Shown: positions 26,479 to 39,900 of the stretch, one piece after another
How positions within the stretch are numbered: position 1 is the stretch's first letter
How the letters are laid out: every line of letters begins with the position of its first letter
NCBI RefSeq assembly: GCF_003601975.1
Contig: NZ_QZWZ01000008.1
Location: 124,001-188,000, forward strand
Source: Mesorhizobium waimense
GTDB lineage: Bacteria > Pseudomonadota > Alphaproteobacteria > Rhizobiales > Rhizobiaceae
Direction of reading: 5' to 3'
Length of the DNA stretch: 64,000 nucleotides
Notes under the pieces: generated by a model
What the model saw: the letters and a program-made list of their open reading frames with translations, nothing else
Told to the model about the DNA's origin: nothing
The model's database searches: none
Position numbers and translations under genes: made by a program

Positions 26479-27882
26479 TCAGATGTGGATCGGCTTGAAG
26501 AACGTGGCCAGCGCCGCCTCCTTCACCGCCTCCGACATGGTCGGGTGCGCATGGCAGGTGCGGGCGAGGTCTTCCGACGAGCCGCCGAACTCCATCAGCA
26601 CCGCCGCCTCGTGGATCATCTCGCCGGCGCCGAAACCGACGATGTGAACGCCGAGCACGCGGTCGCTTGCCTTGTCGGCCAGGATCTTGACGAAGCCGTC
26701 CGTGTGCAGCATGGCGCGCGCCCGGCCATTGGCGGTGAACGGGAATTTGCCGGCCTTGTAGTCGATGCCGGCCTTCTTCAATTCCTCCTCGGTCTTGCCG
26801 ACCGAAGCGATTTCCGGGCTGGTGTAGACGACGCTCGGGATCACGTCATAGTTCACGTGGCCGGCCTGGCCGGCAATAATCTCGGCCACCGCAACGCCCT
26901 CATCCTCGGCCTTGTGCGCAAGCATCGGCCCGGCGATGACGTCGCCGATCGCGTAGATGCCCTGCACATTGGTTCTGAGATGACCATCGGTCTTGACCCG
27001 GCCGCGCTCGTCGACCTCGACGCCGGCTTCCTTCAGCCCAAGGCTGTCCGAATAGGCGCGGCGCCCGGTCGAGATCAGCACCGCATCGGCCTCGATCGTC
27101 TCGGCGGCACCGCCCTTGAGCGGCTCGAATGTGACGGTGGCACCCTTCTTGGCCTTGGCGACGCCGGTGACCTTGGCGCCGAGCTTGAATTCGAAACCTT
27201 GCTTCGAAAGCATGCGCTGGAACTGCTTGGAGACCTCGCCGTCCATGCCGCCGAGGATCGTGTCGAGGAATTCGACCACGGTGACCTTGGCACCGAGCCT
27301 GGCCCAGACCGAGCCGAGTTCCAGCCCGATGACGCCGCCGCCGACCACCACCAGATGCCCCGGAACCTTGGCCAGCGACAGCGAGCCGGTCGACGACACG
27401 ATGACCTTCTCGTCGATGTCGACCTTGACGCCGGGAATGCCGGCGACGTCGGAACCGGTGGCGATGACGATGTTCTTGGTCTCGATCTCCTCGACCTTGC
27501 CGTCCTCGCCCGTCACCGAAACCTTGCCCGCCGCGACCACCTTGCCGGTGCCGCGAAAGCTATCGATCTTGTTCTTCTTGAACAGGAAGGCGACGCCGCT
27601 GACGTTGGCCGCCACCGTCGCATCCTTATGCGCCATCATCTTCTTCAGATTGAGCTTCGGCGTCACCTCGACGCCCAACGTATCGAAGGAATGGCCGGCT
27701 TCGGCGAACATCTCGGAGGCATGGAGCAGCGCCTTGGACGGGATGCAGCCGATGTTGAGGCAGGTGCCGCCGAAGGTCGCGTTCTTCTCGACCACGGCCG
27801 TCTTCAGCCCGAGCTGCGCCGCCTTGATGGCGCAGACATAGCCGCCCGGTCCCGATCCGATGATAACGACGTCATAAGCCAT
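26479..27882 (-). CDS. lpdA: Dihydrolipoyl dehydrogenase (E3)
   Basis: A 467-residue flavoprotein that reoxidises dihydrolipoamide with NAD+, the E3 of 2-oxoglutarate dehydrogenase and possibly other complexes. The N-terminal FAD motif ([21 protein letters not shown]), the redox-active disulfide [16 protein letters not shown], the NAD motif [20 protein letters not shown] and the C-terminal active-site [14 protein letters not shown] are all intact. It is the last gene of the suc-lpd block; an SDR gene precedes it by 25 bp. A GC-rich hairpin follows. Confidence 0.97.
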   Translation of the reverse strand: MAYDVVIIGSGPGGYVCAIKAAQLGLKTAVVEKNATFGGTCLNIGCIPSKALLHASEMFAEAGHSFDTLGVEVTPKLNLKKMMAHKDATVAANVSGVAFLFKKNKIDSFRGTGKVVAAGKVSVTGEDGKVEEIETKNIVIATGSDVAGIPGVKVDIDEKVIVSSTGSLSLAKVPGHLVVVGGGVIGLELGSVWARLGAKVTVVEFLDTILGGMDGEVSKQFQRMLSKQGFEFKLGAKVTGVAKAKKGATVTFEPLKGGAAETIEADAVLISTGRRAYSDSLGLKEAGVEVDERGRVKTDGHLRTNVQGIYAIGDVIAGPMLAHKAEDEGVAVAEIIAGQAGHVNYDVIPSVVYTSPEIASVGKTEEELKKAGIDYKAGKFPFTANGRARAMLHTDGFVKILADKASDRVLGVHIVGFGAGEMIHEAAVLMEFGGSSEDLARTCHAHPTMSEAVKEAALATFFKPIHI

Positions 27883-27907
27883 GATGGTGTCCTTCTTGGT
27901 CCGGCCC

Positions 27908-28663
27908 TCAGCGGCCGCCGCTTACATTCAGGATCGCGCCCGTCGAATAGGACGCCGCGTCCGACAACAGATAGAGGATTGCGCGCGCGACTTCATCCGA
28001 TGTGCCGGCTCTTTTCATCGGCAGCGAGTCCTGGATCCGCGCCACGCGGTCGGGCTGGCCGCCCGAGCCATGGATTTCGGTGTCGATGATGCCCGGGCGC
28101 ACCGCATTGACCCGGATGCCCTCGGTCGCGACCTCGCGCGCCAGCCCCACGGTGAAAGTATCGATCGCGCCCTTGGACGCGGCGTAGTCGACATACTCAC
28201 CCGGTGAGCCATGCGCTGAGGCGGCCGACGAGACGTTGACGATGGCGCCGCCATTGCCGCCGTGCAGCGTCGACATGCGCCTGACAGCCTCGCGCGCGCA
28301 GAGGAAGGGACCGACGACATTGATGCGCATCATGCGCTCCAGCCGCGCGCCGCTCATCTCGTCGAGGCGCGCCTTGGCGTCGACGATGCCGGCATTGTTG
28401 ACGAAGGCATCGAGCCGTCCCCAGGTCCGGTCCACCGCCTCGAACATCGCCACGACATCGGCCTCGACGCCGACATCGCCCTTGACCGCGATCGCCTCGC
28501 CGCCCTTCGCCTCTATCTCGGCGACCAGCGCCCTGGCGGCGCCTTCATTGGAGGCGTAGTTGACCGCGACGCGGTAGCCGGCTTCGGCGCCGAGCCGGCA
28601 GACCGCCGCACCAATGCCGCGGCTGCCGCCGGTGACCAGAAGAACCTTTTGCGCCGCGCTCAT
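27908..28663 (-). CDS. SDR-family oxidoreductase
   Basis: A 251-residue classical short-chain dehydrogenase. Cofactor motif [24 protein letters not shown] in [14 protein letters not shown], catalytic Ser in [13 protein letters not shown] and YxxxK in [12 protein letters not shown] are complete. The first-helix region ([16 protein letters not shown]) lacks the acidic residue typical of NAD specificity, so NADP(H) is likely. The substrate is unknown; glucose-1-dehydrogenase and FabG-like annotations are common for relatives. It overlaps the upstream secreted-protein gene by four bases and precedes lpdA, suggesting read-through from the suc operon. Confidence 0.9.
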   Translation of the reverse strand: MSAAQKVLLVTGGSRGIGAAVCRLGAEAGYRVAVNYASNEGAARALVAEIEAKGGEAIAVKGDVGVEADVVAMFEAVDRTWGRLDAFVNNAGIVDAKARLDEMSGARLERMMRINVVGPFLCAREAVRRMSTLHGGNGGAIVNVSSAASAHGSPGEYVDYAASKGAIDTFTVGLAREVATEGIRVNAVRPGIIDTEIHGSGGQPDRVARIQDSLPMKRAGTSDEVARAILYLLSDAASYSTGAILNVSGGR

Positions 28664-29175
28664 TCCTGGCAGCCCTTCAGCAGAAACGCATCCCACGGCA
28701 CCTTGGAAAAGCCATCGGCGCCATAGGCCGCAGACATCTGCAAGGACGGTCCGAGGTCGGGAAAGATCAGGGTTTTCGGCGCATCGACGCCTTCGGCCGG
28801 CAGCAGGGCGATGTTGCCCTGGTCATCGGCGCTGTAGACGACACCTTCCCAGACGGTGCAGGCTGCGAGTTCGTCGCCGGTGACGTCGCCGGTCGGGCAT
28901 TTGTACATCAGCGAGCCATGCGGCCGCGCCACGCCATCCGTCCACATGACGATGCCGTCCAGCACGACGCCCTTGTCGAGCACCATCTTGAAACTGTTGG
29001 TGACGGTGGCCGCACCCATTGTCGGCCGAAAATCGATGCCGGCCTCGCTTTCGGCATCGCCATAGACGGCAAGCGCCAGCGGACAGGCGGCGTGGACGGG
29101 GGCAGGTATCATCACCGCTCCAACCGCTATCGATACGGTCGACAGGCTTTTGGACAAGAAAGAACGGATCGTCAC
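28660..29175 (-). CDS. Secreted hypothetical protein in the suc-lpd block
   Basis: A 171-residue protein with a GTG start at 29175. The N-terminus MTIRSFLSKSLSTVSIAVGA is a Sec signal peptide probably cut after PVHAA. The mature part has four cysteines (AACPLA, YKCPTG, AACTVW, KGCQE), suggesting two disulfides in the periplasm. I recognise no domain. It overlaps the SDR gene by four bases and lies three bases after the previous gene, so it is within the same transcription unit. A role connected with the TCA enzymes is not implied by its location outside the cytoplasm. Confidence 0.72.
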   Translation of the reverse strand: MTIRSFLSKSLSTVSIAVGAVMIPAPVHAACPLALAVYGDAESEAGIDFRPTMGAATVTNSFKMVLDKGVVLDGIVMWTDGVARPHGSLMYKCPTGDVTGDELAACTVWEGVVYSADDQGNIALLPAEGVDAPKTLIFPDLGPSLQMSAAYGADGFSKVPWDAFLLKGCQE

Positions 29176-29177
29176 TG

Positions 29178-29759
29178 CTATCCACCTTGAACAGCTTGAT
29201 CGAGGATGAATACCGTAGAAAGAAAATAGTCTATCTCGAACGCAACGTTTTCATTCCTGTCGACCGGAAGCACATTCACCTCGTATTTGAGGGTCAAGAT
29301 GCGAGAACTCTCCGCCATCTCAATATAAACGTCGCGCTCACGACCGCCGCCGATTGCCCACTTGAATTCGCTCTTGTTCAGGAACTGTAGTGCCTTGGGC
29401 AAGGTATGTATGGCTATCGGCTTTGTGCCTGCAAAAGCCACGGGATGCCGACCCACATCGACGTCCAGATGGCCGTACCAAGTTGCCATCGTTCCACCCG
29501 ATTGCATTCTTCCGAAGACGGGCTCGATGCTGATCGACCTCAGACGAAAATCGGGGCTGAAGAAGAATTCGCAATTGGCGCCATAGATGCACCACGCGGA
29601 CTCCGTGTCCTCGTGGCGATAATGGTTGTCCGCCCGCAGATCCTCCGCGTCGATAAGGCCTCGAACCGTCTCTCGGCTGCTTTTGCCGAGTTCGAGAGGA
29701 CCCGCACGGCCTGCCGTCAGAAGCTCGAACAGGTCGATGGGCTGGGCGGGCTCGGCCAT
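29178..29759 (-). CDS. Unrecognised protein of lower GC content between sucB and an SDR
   Basis: A 193-residue soluble protein starting MAEPAQPIDLFELLTAGRAG. It has a central region rich in aromatic and charged residues (CIYGANCEFFFSPDFRLRS and ATWYGHLDVDVG), with no membrane segment or signal peptide. By eye its base composition, especially near 29180-29320, is clearly more AT-rich than its neighbours, and it carries codons rare around it (for example AAA/GAA/ATA). That suggests acquisition. The domain style recalls small immunity-type proteins, but I cannot name a family. It starts 10 bp after the sucB stop and ends two bases before the next gene. Confidence 0.65.
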   Translation of the reverse strand: MAEPAQPIDLFELLTAGRAGPLELGKSSRETVRGLIDAEDLRADNHYRHEDTESAWCIYGANCEFFFSPDFRLRSISIEPVFGRMQSGGTMATWYGHLDVDVGRHPVAFAGTKPIAIHTLPKALQFLNKSEFKWAIGGGRERDVYIEMAESSRILTLKYEVNVLPVDRNENVAFEIDYFLSTVFILDQAVQGG

Positions 29760-29769
29760 CCCGGGTCAC

Positions 29770-31044
<1,275 letters not shown>

Positions 31045-31075
31045 TGTGCCTGTCCGTTCTGTCTCTTGAAGGGTT

Positions 31076-34063
31076 CTATTCGCCGAGCGCGTCGTCGAGC
31101 AAGGCGGCGAGCTGGCTGAGATGCTTCGACATCAGTCCGGTCGCCGGCGAAGCGGAAGCCGGCCGGCCGGTGTAGCGCACCCGCTGATGCTTGGCGTCGA
31201 TATGCGCCAGCACCCATTCGAGATACGGATCGATGAACGACCAGGCGCCCATGTTCTTGGGCTCTTCCTGGCACCACACCATCTCGGCGTTGCGGAAGCG
31301 CGACAGTTCGGTGATCAGCGCCTTGGCCGGGAACGGATAGAGCTGTTCGACGCGCAGCAGGTATATGTCGTTGATGCCGCGCTTCTCGCGCTCCTCGTAG
31401 AGGTCGTAATAGATCTTGCCCGAGCACAGCACGACACGGCGGATCTTGGAATCCTTGACCAGTTTGATCGCCTGGCCGGAAAGCAGCTGGGCATCGTCCC
31501 ACAGCAGCCGGTGGAACGAGCTTTCGCCTGATATTTCCGGCAGCGTCGACACCGCCCGCTTGTGGCGCAGCAGCGACTTCGGCGTCATCAGGATCAGCGG
31601 CTTGCGGAAGTCGCGCTTCAGCTGCCGGCGCAATATATGGAAATAGTTAGCCGGCGTGGTGACGTTGGCCACCTGCATATTGTCCTCGGCGCAAAGCTGC
31701 AGGAAGCGCTCGAGCCGGGCCGAGGAGTGTTCGGGGCCCTGACCTTCATAGCCATGCGGCAGCAGGCAGACGAGGCCCGACATGCGCAGCCACTTGCGTT
31801 CGCCCGACGAGATGAACTGGTCGAACACCACCTGGGCGCCGTTGGCGAAGTCGCCGAACTGCGCTTCCCACAAGGTCAGCGCCTTGGGCTCGGCCAGGCT
31901 ATAGCCGTACTCGAAGCCGAGCACCGCTTCTTCCGATAGCATCGAGTTGATGACTTCGTAGCCGGCCTGCGCGGCGGAAAGGTTGTTCAGCGGGATGTAG
32001 CGGGTTTCGTCGCGCTGGTCGTAGAGCACGGAATGGCGCTGCGAGAAGGTGCCGCGCTCGGAATCCTGGCCGGACAGCCGGATCGGGTTACCGTCGAGCA
32101 GGATGGCGCCGAAAGCCAGCGCCTCTGCCGTCGACCAGTCGATGCCTTCGCCGGACTCGATCGCCTGGCGGCGGTTCTCGAGGAAGCGCAGGATCGTCTT
32201 GTGCGCCTCGAAATCCTTCGGCACTTCGGTCAGCTTCTTGCCGATTTCCTTCAGCGTCTTGACCGGCACGGCGGTCTTGCCGCGCCGCTGTTCGTCCTGG
32301 TTGTCGGCCGTGCGCAGGCCCGACCATGCGCCGTCCAGCCAGTCGGCCTTGTTCGGCTTGTAGCTCTGGCCGACCTCCCACTCCGATTCCAGGTGCGCCC
32401 GCCAATCGGCTCTCATCTGGTCGAACTCGGACTGGGTGATGTGGCCTTCGGCGATCAGCCGGTCGGCATAGATCTGCACCGTCGTCTTGTGGCTGCGGAT
32501 GCTGCGATACATGATCGGCTGGGTGAAGGCCGGCTCGTCGCCCTCATTGTGGCCGAAGCGGCGGTAGCAGAACATGTCCACCACGACCGGCTTGTGGAAC
32601 TTCATGCGGAATTCGGTCGCCACCTTGGCGCCGTGGACCACCGCTTCCGGATCGTCGCCATTGACGTGGAAAATCGGCGCCTCGATCATCTTGGCCACAT
32701 CCGACGGATAGGGCGACGAGCGCGAGAAGCGCGGATTGGTGGTGAAGCCGATCTGGTTGTTGATGATGAAATGCAGCGTGCCGGCGACGCGATGGCCGCG
32801 CAAACCCGACAGGCCGAGGATTTCGGCGATCACGCCCTGACCGGCGAAGGCGGCATCGCCATGCAAGAGCAACGGCATCACCTTGGCGCGTTCCGACAGC
32901 GGCACGATCTCGCCGCGCTCGCGGCCGGCGAACTGGTCCTGCTTGGCGCGCGCCTTGCCCATCACCACCGGGTCGACGATTTCCAGATGCGAGGGGTTCG
33001 CGGTCAGCGACAGATGCACCTTGTTGCCGTCGAACTCGCGGTCCGAGGAGGCGCCGAGATGGTACTTGACGTCGCCCGACCCCTCGACCTCGTCGGGAGC
33101 CGCCGAGCCGCCCTTGAATTCGTGGAAGATGGCGCGATGCGGCTTAGCCATCACCTGGGAGAGCACGTTGAGGCGGCCGCGATGCGCCATGCCCAGCACG
33201 ACTTCCTTCAGGCCAAGCTGGCCACCGCGCTTGAGGATCTGCTCCAGCGCCGGGATCAGCGACTCGCCGCCATCGAGGCCGAAACGTTTGGTGCCCTTGT
33301 ACTTGACGTCGATGAACTGCTCGAAGCCTTCCGCCTCGATCAGCTTCTGCAGGATCGCCTTCTTGCCGGGAGCGGTGAAGGTGATCTCCTTGTCGGCGCC
33401 CTCGATGCGCGCCTGAATCCAGGCCTTCTCCTCGGGATCGGAGATGTGCATGAACTCGACGCCGAGCGTCGAACAATAGGTGCGGGTCAGGATTTCCAGC
33501 ATCTGCCGGATGGTGCCGAATTCGAGCCCGAGCACATTGTCGAGGAAGATCGGCCGGTCGTAGTCGGCGGCGGTGAAGCCGTAATTCTCCGGCGACAACT
33601 CGTTGTAATCCTCGAGCGGCTTGGCGATGCCGAGCGGGTCGAGATTGGCGTGCAGATGGCCGCGCATGCGGAAGGCGCGGATCATCATGATGGCGCGCAC
33701 CGAATCGCGCGTCGCCTGGTGCACATCGGCATCGGACAGCGCCACGCCGTTGACGACCGCCTTCTCCTTGACCTTCTTTTCGATCGCCTTTTCGACAAGG
33801 CCCCAATTGCCGTCGAGCGCCGACACCAGTTCGCCATTGGCCTGCAGTGGCCAGGACGGCCTCGCCCAGGAAGCGCCCTTGGCGTTCTTGCGAACGTCGG
33901 CGGCGTCGTCCTTCAGCGCCGCGAAGAAATCCTGCCATTCGGGATTGACCGAAGCCGGGTCGTCCTCATAGGCGGCATAAAGCGCGTCGATATAATCGGC
34001 GTTGCCGCCATAGAGGAAAGAGGTGAGCGAAAACTGGTCGTTGGCCTGATCTTGTCTTGCCAT
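31076..34063 (-). CDS. sucA: 2-oxoglutarate dehydrogenase E1
   Basis: A 995-residue thiamine-diphosphate enzyme that decarboxylates 2-oxoglutarate and transfers the succinyl group to E2 lipoate. Motifs include the N-terminal E2-binding region ([14 protein letters not shown]), [12 protein letters not shown], the ThDP-binding [13 protein letters not shown]...[23 protein letters not shown] and the C-terminal [20 protein letters not shown]. The ATG at 34063 ([17 protein letters not shown]) is preferred over a TTG 12 codons upstream, whose frame runs through the ribosome site. It lies 125 bp downstream of sucD; a 13-bp inverted repeat occupies that gap. Confidence 0.97.
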   Translation of the reverse strand: MARQDQANDQFSLTSFLYGGNADYIDALYAAYEDDPASVNPEWQDFFAALKDDAADVRKNAKGASWARPSWPLQANGELVSALDGNWGLVEKAIEKKVKEKAVVNGVALSDADVHQATRDSVRAIMMIRAFRMRGHLHANLDPLGIAKPLEDYNELSPENYGFTAADYDRPIFLDNVLGLEFGTIRQMLEILTRTYCSTLGVEFMHISDPEEKAWIQARIEGADKEITFTAPGKKAILQKLIEAEGFEQFIDVKYKGTKRFGLDGGESLIPALEQILKRGGQLGLKEVVLGMAHRGRLNVLSQVMAKPHRAIFHEFKGGSAAPDEVEGSGDVKYHLGASSDREFDGNKVHLSLTANPSHLEIVDPVVMGKARAKQDQFAGRERGEIVPLSERAKVMPLLLHGDAAFAGQGVIAEILGLSGLRGHRVAGTLHFIINNQIGFTTNPRFSRSSPYPSDVAKMIEAPIFHVNGDDPEAVVHGAKVATEFRMKFHKPVVVDMFCYRRFGHNEGDEPAFTQPIMYRSIRSHKTTVQIYADRLIAEGHITQSEFDQMRADWRAHLESEWEVGQSYKPNKADWLDGAWSGLRTADNQDEQRRGKTAVPVKTLKEIGKKLTEVPKDFEAHKTILRFLENRRQAIESGEGIDWSTAEALAFGAILLDGNPIRLSGQDSERGTFSQRHSVLYDQRDETRYIPLNNLSAAQAGYEVINSMLSEEAVLGFEYGYSLAEPKALTLWEAQFGDFANGAQVVFDQFISSGERKWLRMSGLVCLLPHGYEGQGPEHSSARLERFLQLCAEDNMQVANVTTPANYFHILRRQLKRDFRKPLILMTPKSLLRHKRAVSTLPEISGESSFHRLLWDDAQLLSGQAIKLVKDSKIRRVVLCSGKIYYDLYEEREKRGINDIYLLRVEQLYPFPAKALITELSRFRNAEMVWCQEEPKNMGAWSFIDPYLEWVLAHIDAKHQRVRYTGRPASASPATGLMSKHLSQLAALLDDALGE

Positions 34064-34105
34064 TTTCTCAGCGGAGCGCCTGCTCCGTCTCCTTTTCAAA
34101 GCGAA

Positions 34106-34183
34106 TAGTGAGTAGCGATTAGCCTGGGTCGCCGTCGTTACTCTGTTCTTCCCTATTCGCTATTCATTACTCGCTACTCACTA
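34106..34183. repeat. Inverted repeat between sucD and sucA
   Basis: TAGTGAGTAGCGA (34106-34118) and TCGCTACTCACTA (34171-34183) are perfect 13-bp complements. The right arm continues as simple-sequence pentamer-like repeats (CTATTCGCTATTC, TACTCGCTACTCACTACTC). It sits inside the suc operon and reaches to within five bases of the sucD stop. Confidence 0.8.
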
Positions 34184-34188
34184 CTCAC

Positions 34189-35091
34189 TTAACCCTTGAT
34201 CGCCTCGACCAAGGTCGTACCCAGCCTTGCCGGCGACGGCGAAACCTTTATCCCGGCCGATTCCATCGCCGCGATCTTGTCCTCGGCGCCGCCCTTGCCG
34301 CCGGAGATGACCGCTCCCGCGTGACCCATCGTGCGGCCGGCCGGTGCCGTGCGCCCGGCGATGAAGCCGGCCATCGGCTTGCTGCGGCCACGCTTGGCTT
34401 CGTCCTTGAGGAATTGCGCGGCGTCTTCCTCGGCCGAGCCGCCGATCTCGCCGATCATGATGATCGACTTGGTCGCGTCGTCGGCGAGGAACATCTCCAG
34501 CACGTCGATGAACTCGGTGCCTTTGACCGGATCCCCACCGATGCCGACGGCCGTGGTCTGGCCGAGGCCGACATTGGTGGTCTGGAACACTGCCTCATAG
34601 GTAAGCGTTCCCGAGCGGGAAACAACGCCGACCGAGCCCTTGCGGAAGATGTTGCCGGGCATGATGCCGATCTTGCATTCGTCGGGGGTGAGCACGCCCG
34701 GGCAGTTCGGGCCGATCAGCCGCGAGGTCGAGCGGTCGAGCCGCGCCTTTACCTTGACCATGTCCATCACCGGTATGCCTTCGGTGATGCAGACGATCAG
34801 CGGGATCTCCGCCTCGATCGCTTCGATGATCGCTTCGGCCGCACCCGCCGGCGGCACATAGACGACCGAGGCGTTGGCGCCGGTCTTTTCCTTGCCTTCG
34901 GCGACGGTGGCGAAGATCGGCAGGCTCTCGCCCGTCGCGCCGGCCCAGGTCTCGCCGCCCTTCTTGGGATGGATGCCACCGACCATTTTGGTGCCGTGAT
35001 AGGCCAAAGCCTGTTCGGTATGGAACGTCCCGGTCTTGCCGGTCAGGCCCTGCACGAGCACCTTGGTGTTCTTGTCGACGAGAATGGACAT
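34189..35091 (-). CDS. sucD: Succinyl-CoA synthetase alpha subunit
   Basis: A 300-residue subunit that binds CoA and carries the phosphohistidine. CoA-binding motif [19 protein letters not shown], the segment [18 protein letters not shown] and the active-site histidine in [20 protein letters not shown] are clear. With SucC it makes succinate and ATP or GTP. In most genomes sucC and sucD are adjacent; here a cupin gene lies between them (gap 49 bp to the cupin stop). The ATG at 35091 follows GGGCTCCA, with no strong ribosome site. Confidence 0.97.
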   Translation of the reverse strand: MSILVDKNTKVLVQGLTGKTGTFHTEQALAYHGTKMVGGIHPKKGGETWAGATGESLPIFATVAEGKEKTGANASVVYVPPAGAAEAIIEAIEAEIPLIVCITEGIPVMDMVKVKARLDRSTSRLIGPNCPGVLTPDECKIGIMPGNIFRKGSVGVVSRSGTLTYEAVFQTTNVGLGQTTAVGIGGDPVKGTEFIDVLEMFLADDATKSIIMIGEIGGSAEEDAAQFLKDEAKRGRSKPMAGFIAGRTAPAGRTMGHAGAVISGGKGGAEDKIAAMESAGIKVSPSPARLGTTLVEAIKG

Positions 35092-35140
35092 TGGAGCCCT
35101 TTTTAAAAACCGTTGATCGAGGAAGGCTGCGCGGTCATGG

Positions 35141-35512
35141 TCAGAGCCGCTTCAGGTCGGCGACGGTGAGGTCGCTCTTGGCATTGCCGGTGTTTAAAGT
35201 CGTCGCCGGCTCGAACATCAGCACCACAGGCTGTTCGGTGAGCGAGCGCGGCCGGTGTTCGACGCCGCGCGGCACGACGATGAAGTCGCCTTCGCCGAGT
35301 TCGACCGGCCCGTCGCGGAAATCGATGGCGATGCGACCGCGCAGCACCAGGAAGGCTTCATCTTCTTTCTCATGCGCGTGCCAGTCGAAGACGTCGCCGA
35401 ACTTGGCGACCTTGGCCTGGCTGTCATTGACGTCGCCGGCGATATGCGGATCGAACACCTTGGTGATCGTCCGGTCCGCCGCCTCTACGAGGTTTATCTT
35501 GCGCGGAGGCAC
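35141..35512 (-). CDS. Small cupin-fold protein between sucC and sucD
   Basis: A 123-residue single-domain cupin starting at GTG (35512). The metal motif is complete: [19 protein letters not shown] (His, His, Glu) and the second His in [10 protein letters not shown]. Such proteins are cytoplasmic, and may be isomerases or binders of small sugars, acids or metal chelates. It begins four bases after the sucC stop, so it is in the operon and probably co-expressed with succinyl-CoA synthetase. No substrate is inferable. Its location, splitting sucC from sucD, is unusual. Confidence 0.87.
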   Translation of the reverse strand: MPPRKINLVEAADRTITKVFDPHIAGDVNDSQAKVAKFGDVFDWHAHEKEDEAFLVLRGRIAIDFRDGPVELGEGDFIVVPRGVEHRPRSLTEQPVVLMFEPATTLNTGNAKSDLTVADLKRL

Positions 35513-35516
35513 AGGC

Positions 35517-36710
<1,194 letters not shown>

Positions 36711-36741
36711 GCGTGTTGTCTCCAGATCAGCTGCTGGGGGA

Positions 36742-37833
<1,092 letters not shown>

Positions 37834-37924
37834 TTATTTTGGGCGTAGGAATTTCAATCGGTTAGATGGTTTGGGACTTACGTAAAGGTCAAAGTTTGTG
37901 AGCCGACTTCGAGGAATTTACACA

Positions 37925-38351
37925 ATGACGGTCGAAATCAAGGCTGGAAGCGGGCGATGACGCCCTTGTGATGCACGTCGCCGAGGACGTGTTCGACGAG
38001 CCGGTGCAGCCGGACCGGCTTGCCAGCTATCTGAGGAAATCCGGCCATTTCATGATCGTGGCGCTTGCCGACGGCGTGGTCGTCGGCCAATGCGCCGCCG
38101 TCATCCATCGCCACCCCGACAAGGTGAGCGAGCTCTACATCGACGAGGTCGGCGTGGCGCCAGCCTTCCAGCGCCAGGGCATCGCCCGAAAAATGCTCGA
38201 CGCCATGTTCGCGATCGGGCGCGAGCAGGGTTGCGAGGAGGCTTGGGTTGGAACCGAACCGGACAATGCTGCGGCGCGAGCGCTTTATGAGACGCGTGCG
38301 GAGCCGCATGGACCGGCGGAAGAGTTCGTCATGTATGTGTATAAGCTTTAG
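37925..38351 (+). pseudogene. GNAT acetyltransferase with a one-base frameshift near its start
   Basis: The ATG at 37925, with GAGGAA upstream, encodes MTVEIKAGSG and then reads CGA TGA. In the next frame the sequence continues GDDALVMHVAEDVFDEPVQP and runs to 38351 as a normal GNAT domain, with acetyl-CoA motif VAPAFQRQGIARKMLDAMF and the tail EPDNAAARALYETR. Removing one G from the GGG at 37952-37954 joins the halves into a 141-residue protein. A truncated product from GTG/ATG at 37968/37971 is conceivable but lacks a ribosome site. A sequencing error in the G run cannot be excluded. Confidence 0.8.
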
Positions 38352-38371
38352 GATTGGCCGAAGCCTCCCCA

Positions 38372-38439
38372 CCTTCGTCATCCTAGGGCGAGCGGGAGCG
38401 AAGCGACGTCGCGAAGACCCTAGGATCCAATGCCGTGAC
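38372..38439. repeat. GTCATCCTAGGGCG-family palindromic repeat, copy 1
   Basis: Plus-oriented copy, ending GACCCTAGGATCCAATGCCG. The outer parts (ATCCTAGGG and CCCTAGGAT) are complementary, so each copy folds into a hairpin. Related copies are at 38544-38606, 50098-50161, 57372-57438 and 57563-57614. Confidence 0.85.
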
Positions 38440-38543
38440 GGGGAGGAAAACGCAGCGATGCAGAACAAGCCCCGCTCTTTGGCAATCCATCACGCTTCGT
38501 CCCGTAGACGTCACAAGGTTCTGCGCCGCCACGGCGCTCGTAA

Positions 38544-38606
38544 GTCACGGCATGGTCCTAGGGTCTGCGCTCCGCTTTGCGTTGCTCCGCCCTTGGATGA
38601 CGAAGG
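38544..38606. repeat. GTCATCCTAGGGCG-family palindromic repeat, copy 2 (inverted)
   Basis: Minus-oriented copy facing copy 1 across about 104 bp. It begins GTCACGGCATGG and ends GATGACGAAGG, nine bases before the zapE stop. The region 38352-38614 contains no gene. Confidence 0.82.
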
Positions 38607-38614
38607 TATGGCGG

Positions 38615-39814
38615 CTAAGCCTGCGCCTGCTGCGCTTCCGTCGGCGCCACCTGCGCCTTCTGCCGCTCCGCCCAGTCCTCCAGCCAGTCGCGGCTCTGCA
38701 TCTCGATCAGCCGCGATGCGGTGCGCTCGAACTCGAACACCTCGTTGCCGCGCTTGGCCGTATAGAGCCCGGGCGGCAAGGTTTCGGCGCTGACCACCAG
38801 CCGCACATGATGGTCGTAGAGCGTGTCTATCAGCAGGATGAAGCGCTTGGCCTCGTTGCGCTTGCCTTCGCCGAGCACCGGCACATGGTCGATGAAGAGG
38901 GTCGAGAAGCGGCCGGCGATCGCCAGATAGTCGCGCGCGCCGAGCGGCTTTTCGCAGAGATCGGCGAAGGAGAAGCGCGCCGCGTCGCCTGCCGCGCGGG
39001 GTACCGCCACCTGCCGGCCCTTCACCGTCAGCGCCGTCTCTGACGTCGGCCGGCCATGCGTCATCGCTTCCCAGGCCTGGTCTAGCACTTGGTCGGCTGC
39101 CGCATCCGCCGGCGTGACATAGACCGGCATGCGGCTGAGCTTTTCCAGCCGGTAGTCCTTGTCTGCGTCGAGCGCAAGCACCTCGGCGTGCCGTCCCAAT
39201 ATGCCGACGAAGGGCAGGAAGAGCTGCCTGTTCAACCCGTCGCGATAGAGATCGTCGGGTGCGACATTGGAGGTGGCGACCAGCACCACGCCATTGGCAA
39301 ACAGCGCCGAAAACAGCCGGGACAGGATCATCGCATCGGCAATGTCGGTGACCGAGAACTCGTCGAAGCACAGCACCCAGGCCTGCTCGGCCAGCGCACG
39401 CGCCACCGGCGGGATCGGATCGTCCTCCTTGACGTCGCCGTTCTTGCGCGCCGCCCGGTGCTTCTGGATGCGGTCCTGCACATCAGCCATGAAGTCGTTG
39501 AAATGCACGCGGCGCTTGCGCCGGACCGGCAGCAACTCGAAGAACATGTCCATCAGCATGGTCTTGCCACGGCCGACGCCGCCATGGATGTAGAGGCCCT
39601 TGACCGCCGCGGGCAGCTGCTTGCGCGCAAACAGCCAGCCCAGCGCGCTCGACTTCTGCGCCAGCCGCTTTACCGAGATCTCGTCAGTCAGCCGGTCGAG
39701 TGCGGCGGCGATGCGCTCCTGCGCCGGATCGCACTCGATGGCGCCGGTCTCGACCAGATGGTCGTAGCGCTGCCTGACGGTCGCATGGGTCTGGAGGCCG
39801 TCACGCAGATGCAT
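38615..39814 (-). CDS. zapE: Cell division protein ZapE (AFG1-like ATPase)
   Basis: A 399-residue AAA-type ATPase of the ZapE/AFG1 family. Walker A GLYIHGGVGRGKTMLMDMFF, sensor/substrate segment HFNDFMADVQDRI, Walker B VLCFDEFSVTDIADAM and VLVATSNVAPDDLY are intact. ZapE assists divisome function in E. coli and mitochondrial AFG1 aids quality control. Proximity to mdh is common in Hyphomicrobiales. The C-terminus is Gln/Ala-rich (APTEAQQAQA). The ATG at 39814 has no strong ribosome site; a repeat copy begins 17 bp upstream. Confidence 0.93.
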   Translation of the reverse strand: MHLRDGLQTHATVRQRYDHLVETGAIECDPAQERIAAALDRLTDEISVKRLAQKSSALGWLFARKQLPAAVKGLYIHGGVGRGKTMLMDMFFELLPVRRKRRVHFNDFMADVQDRIQKHRAARKNGDVKEDDPIPPVARALAEQAWVLCFDEFSVTDIADAMILSRLFSALFANGVVLVATSNVAPDDLYRDGLNRQLFLPFVGILGRHAEVLALDADKDYRLEKLSRMPVYVTPADAAADQVLDQAWEAMTHGRPTSETALTVKGRQVAVPRAAGDAARFSFADLCEKPLGARDYLAIAGRFSTLFIDHVPVLGEGKRNEAKRFILLIDTLYDHHVRLVVSAETLPPGLYTAKRGNEVFEFERTASRLIEMQSRDWLEDWAERQKAQVAPTEAQQAQA

Positions 39815-39830
39815 CGGTCAAGTCGTTCTC

Positions 39831-39887
39831 GAGCAATTCCAGGAAAAGTGTGTAACGGTTTCCGTCCGGAATTGCGTAAAGACAATA
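39831..39887. repeat. AGCAATTCCAGGAAAAGTG-family repeat, copy A
   Basis: Begins GAGCAATTCCAGGAAAAGTG and ends CCGGAATTGCGTAAAGACAA. GCAATTCC (39833-39840) and GGAATTGC (39868-39875) are perfect complements. It lies between the zapE start and the omp19 stop. An inverted copy at 40659-40715 lies on the other side of omp19. Confidence 0.85.
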
Positions 39888-39900
39888 GGGGCGGATCAGC

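Noticed and set aside
26425..28089. A 554-codon open frame on the plus strand
   Set aside because: Antisense to lpdA and the SDR gene, which carry full motif sets.
32033..34108. A 691-codon open frame on the plus strand
   Set aside because: It lies antisense to sucA. High-GC coding DNA leaves the complementary frame open; its translation is low-complexity Arg/Gly/His-rich with no domain.
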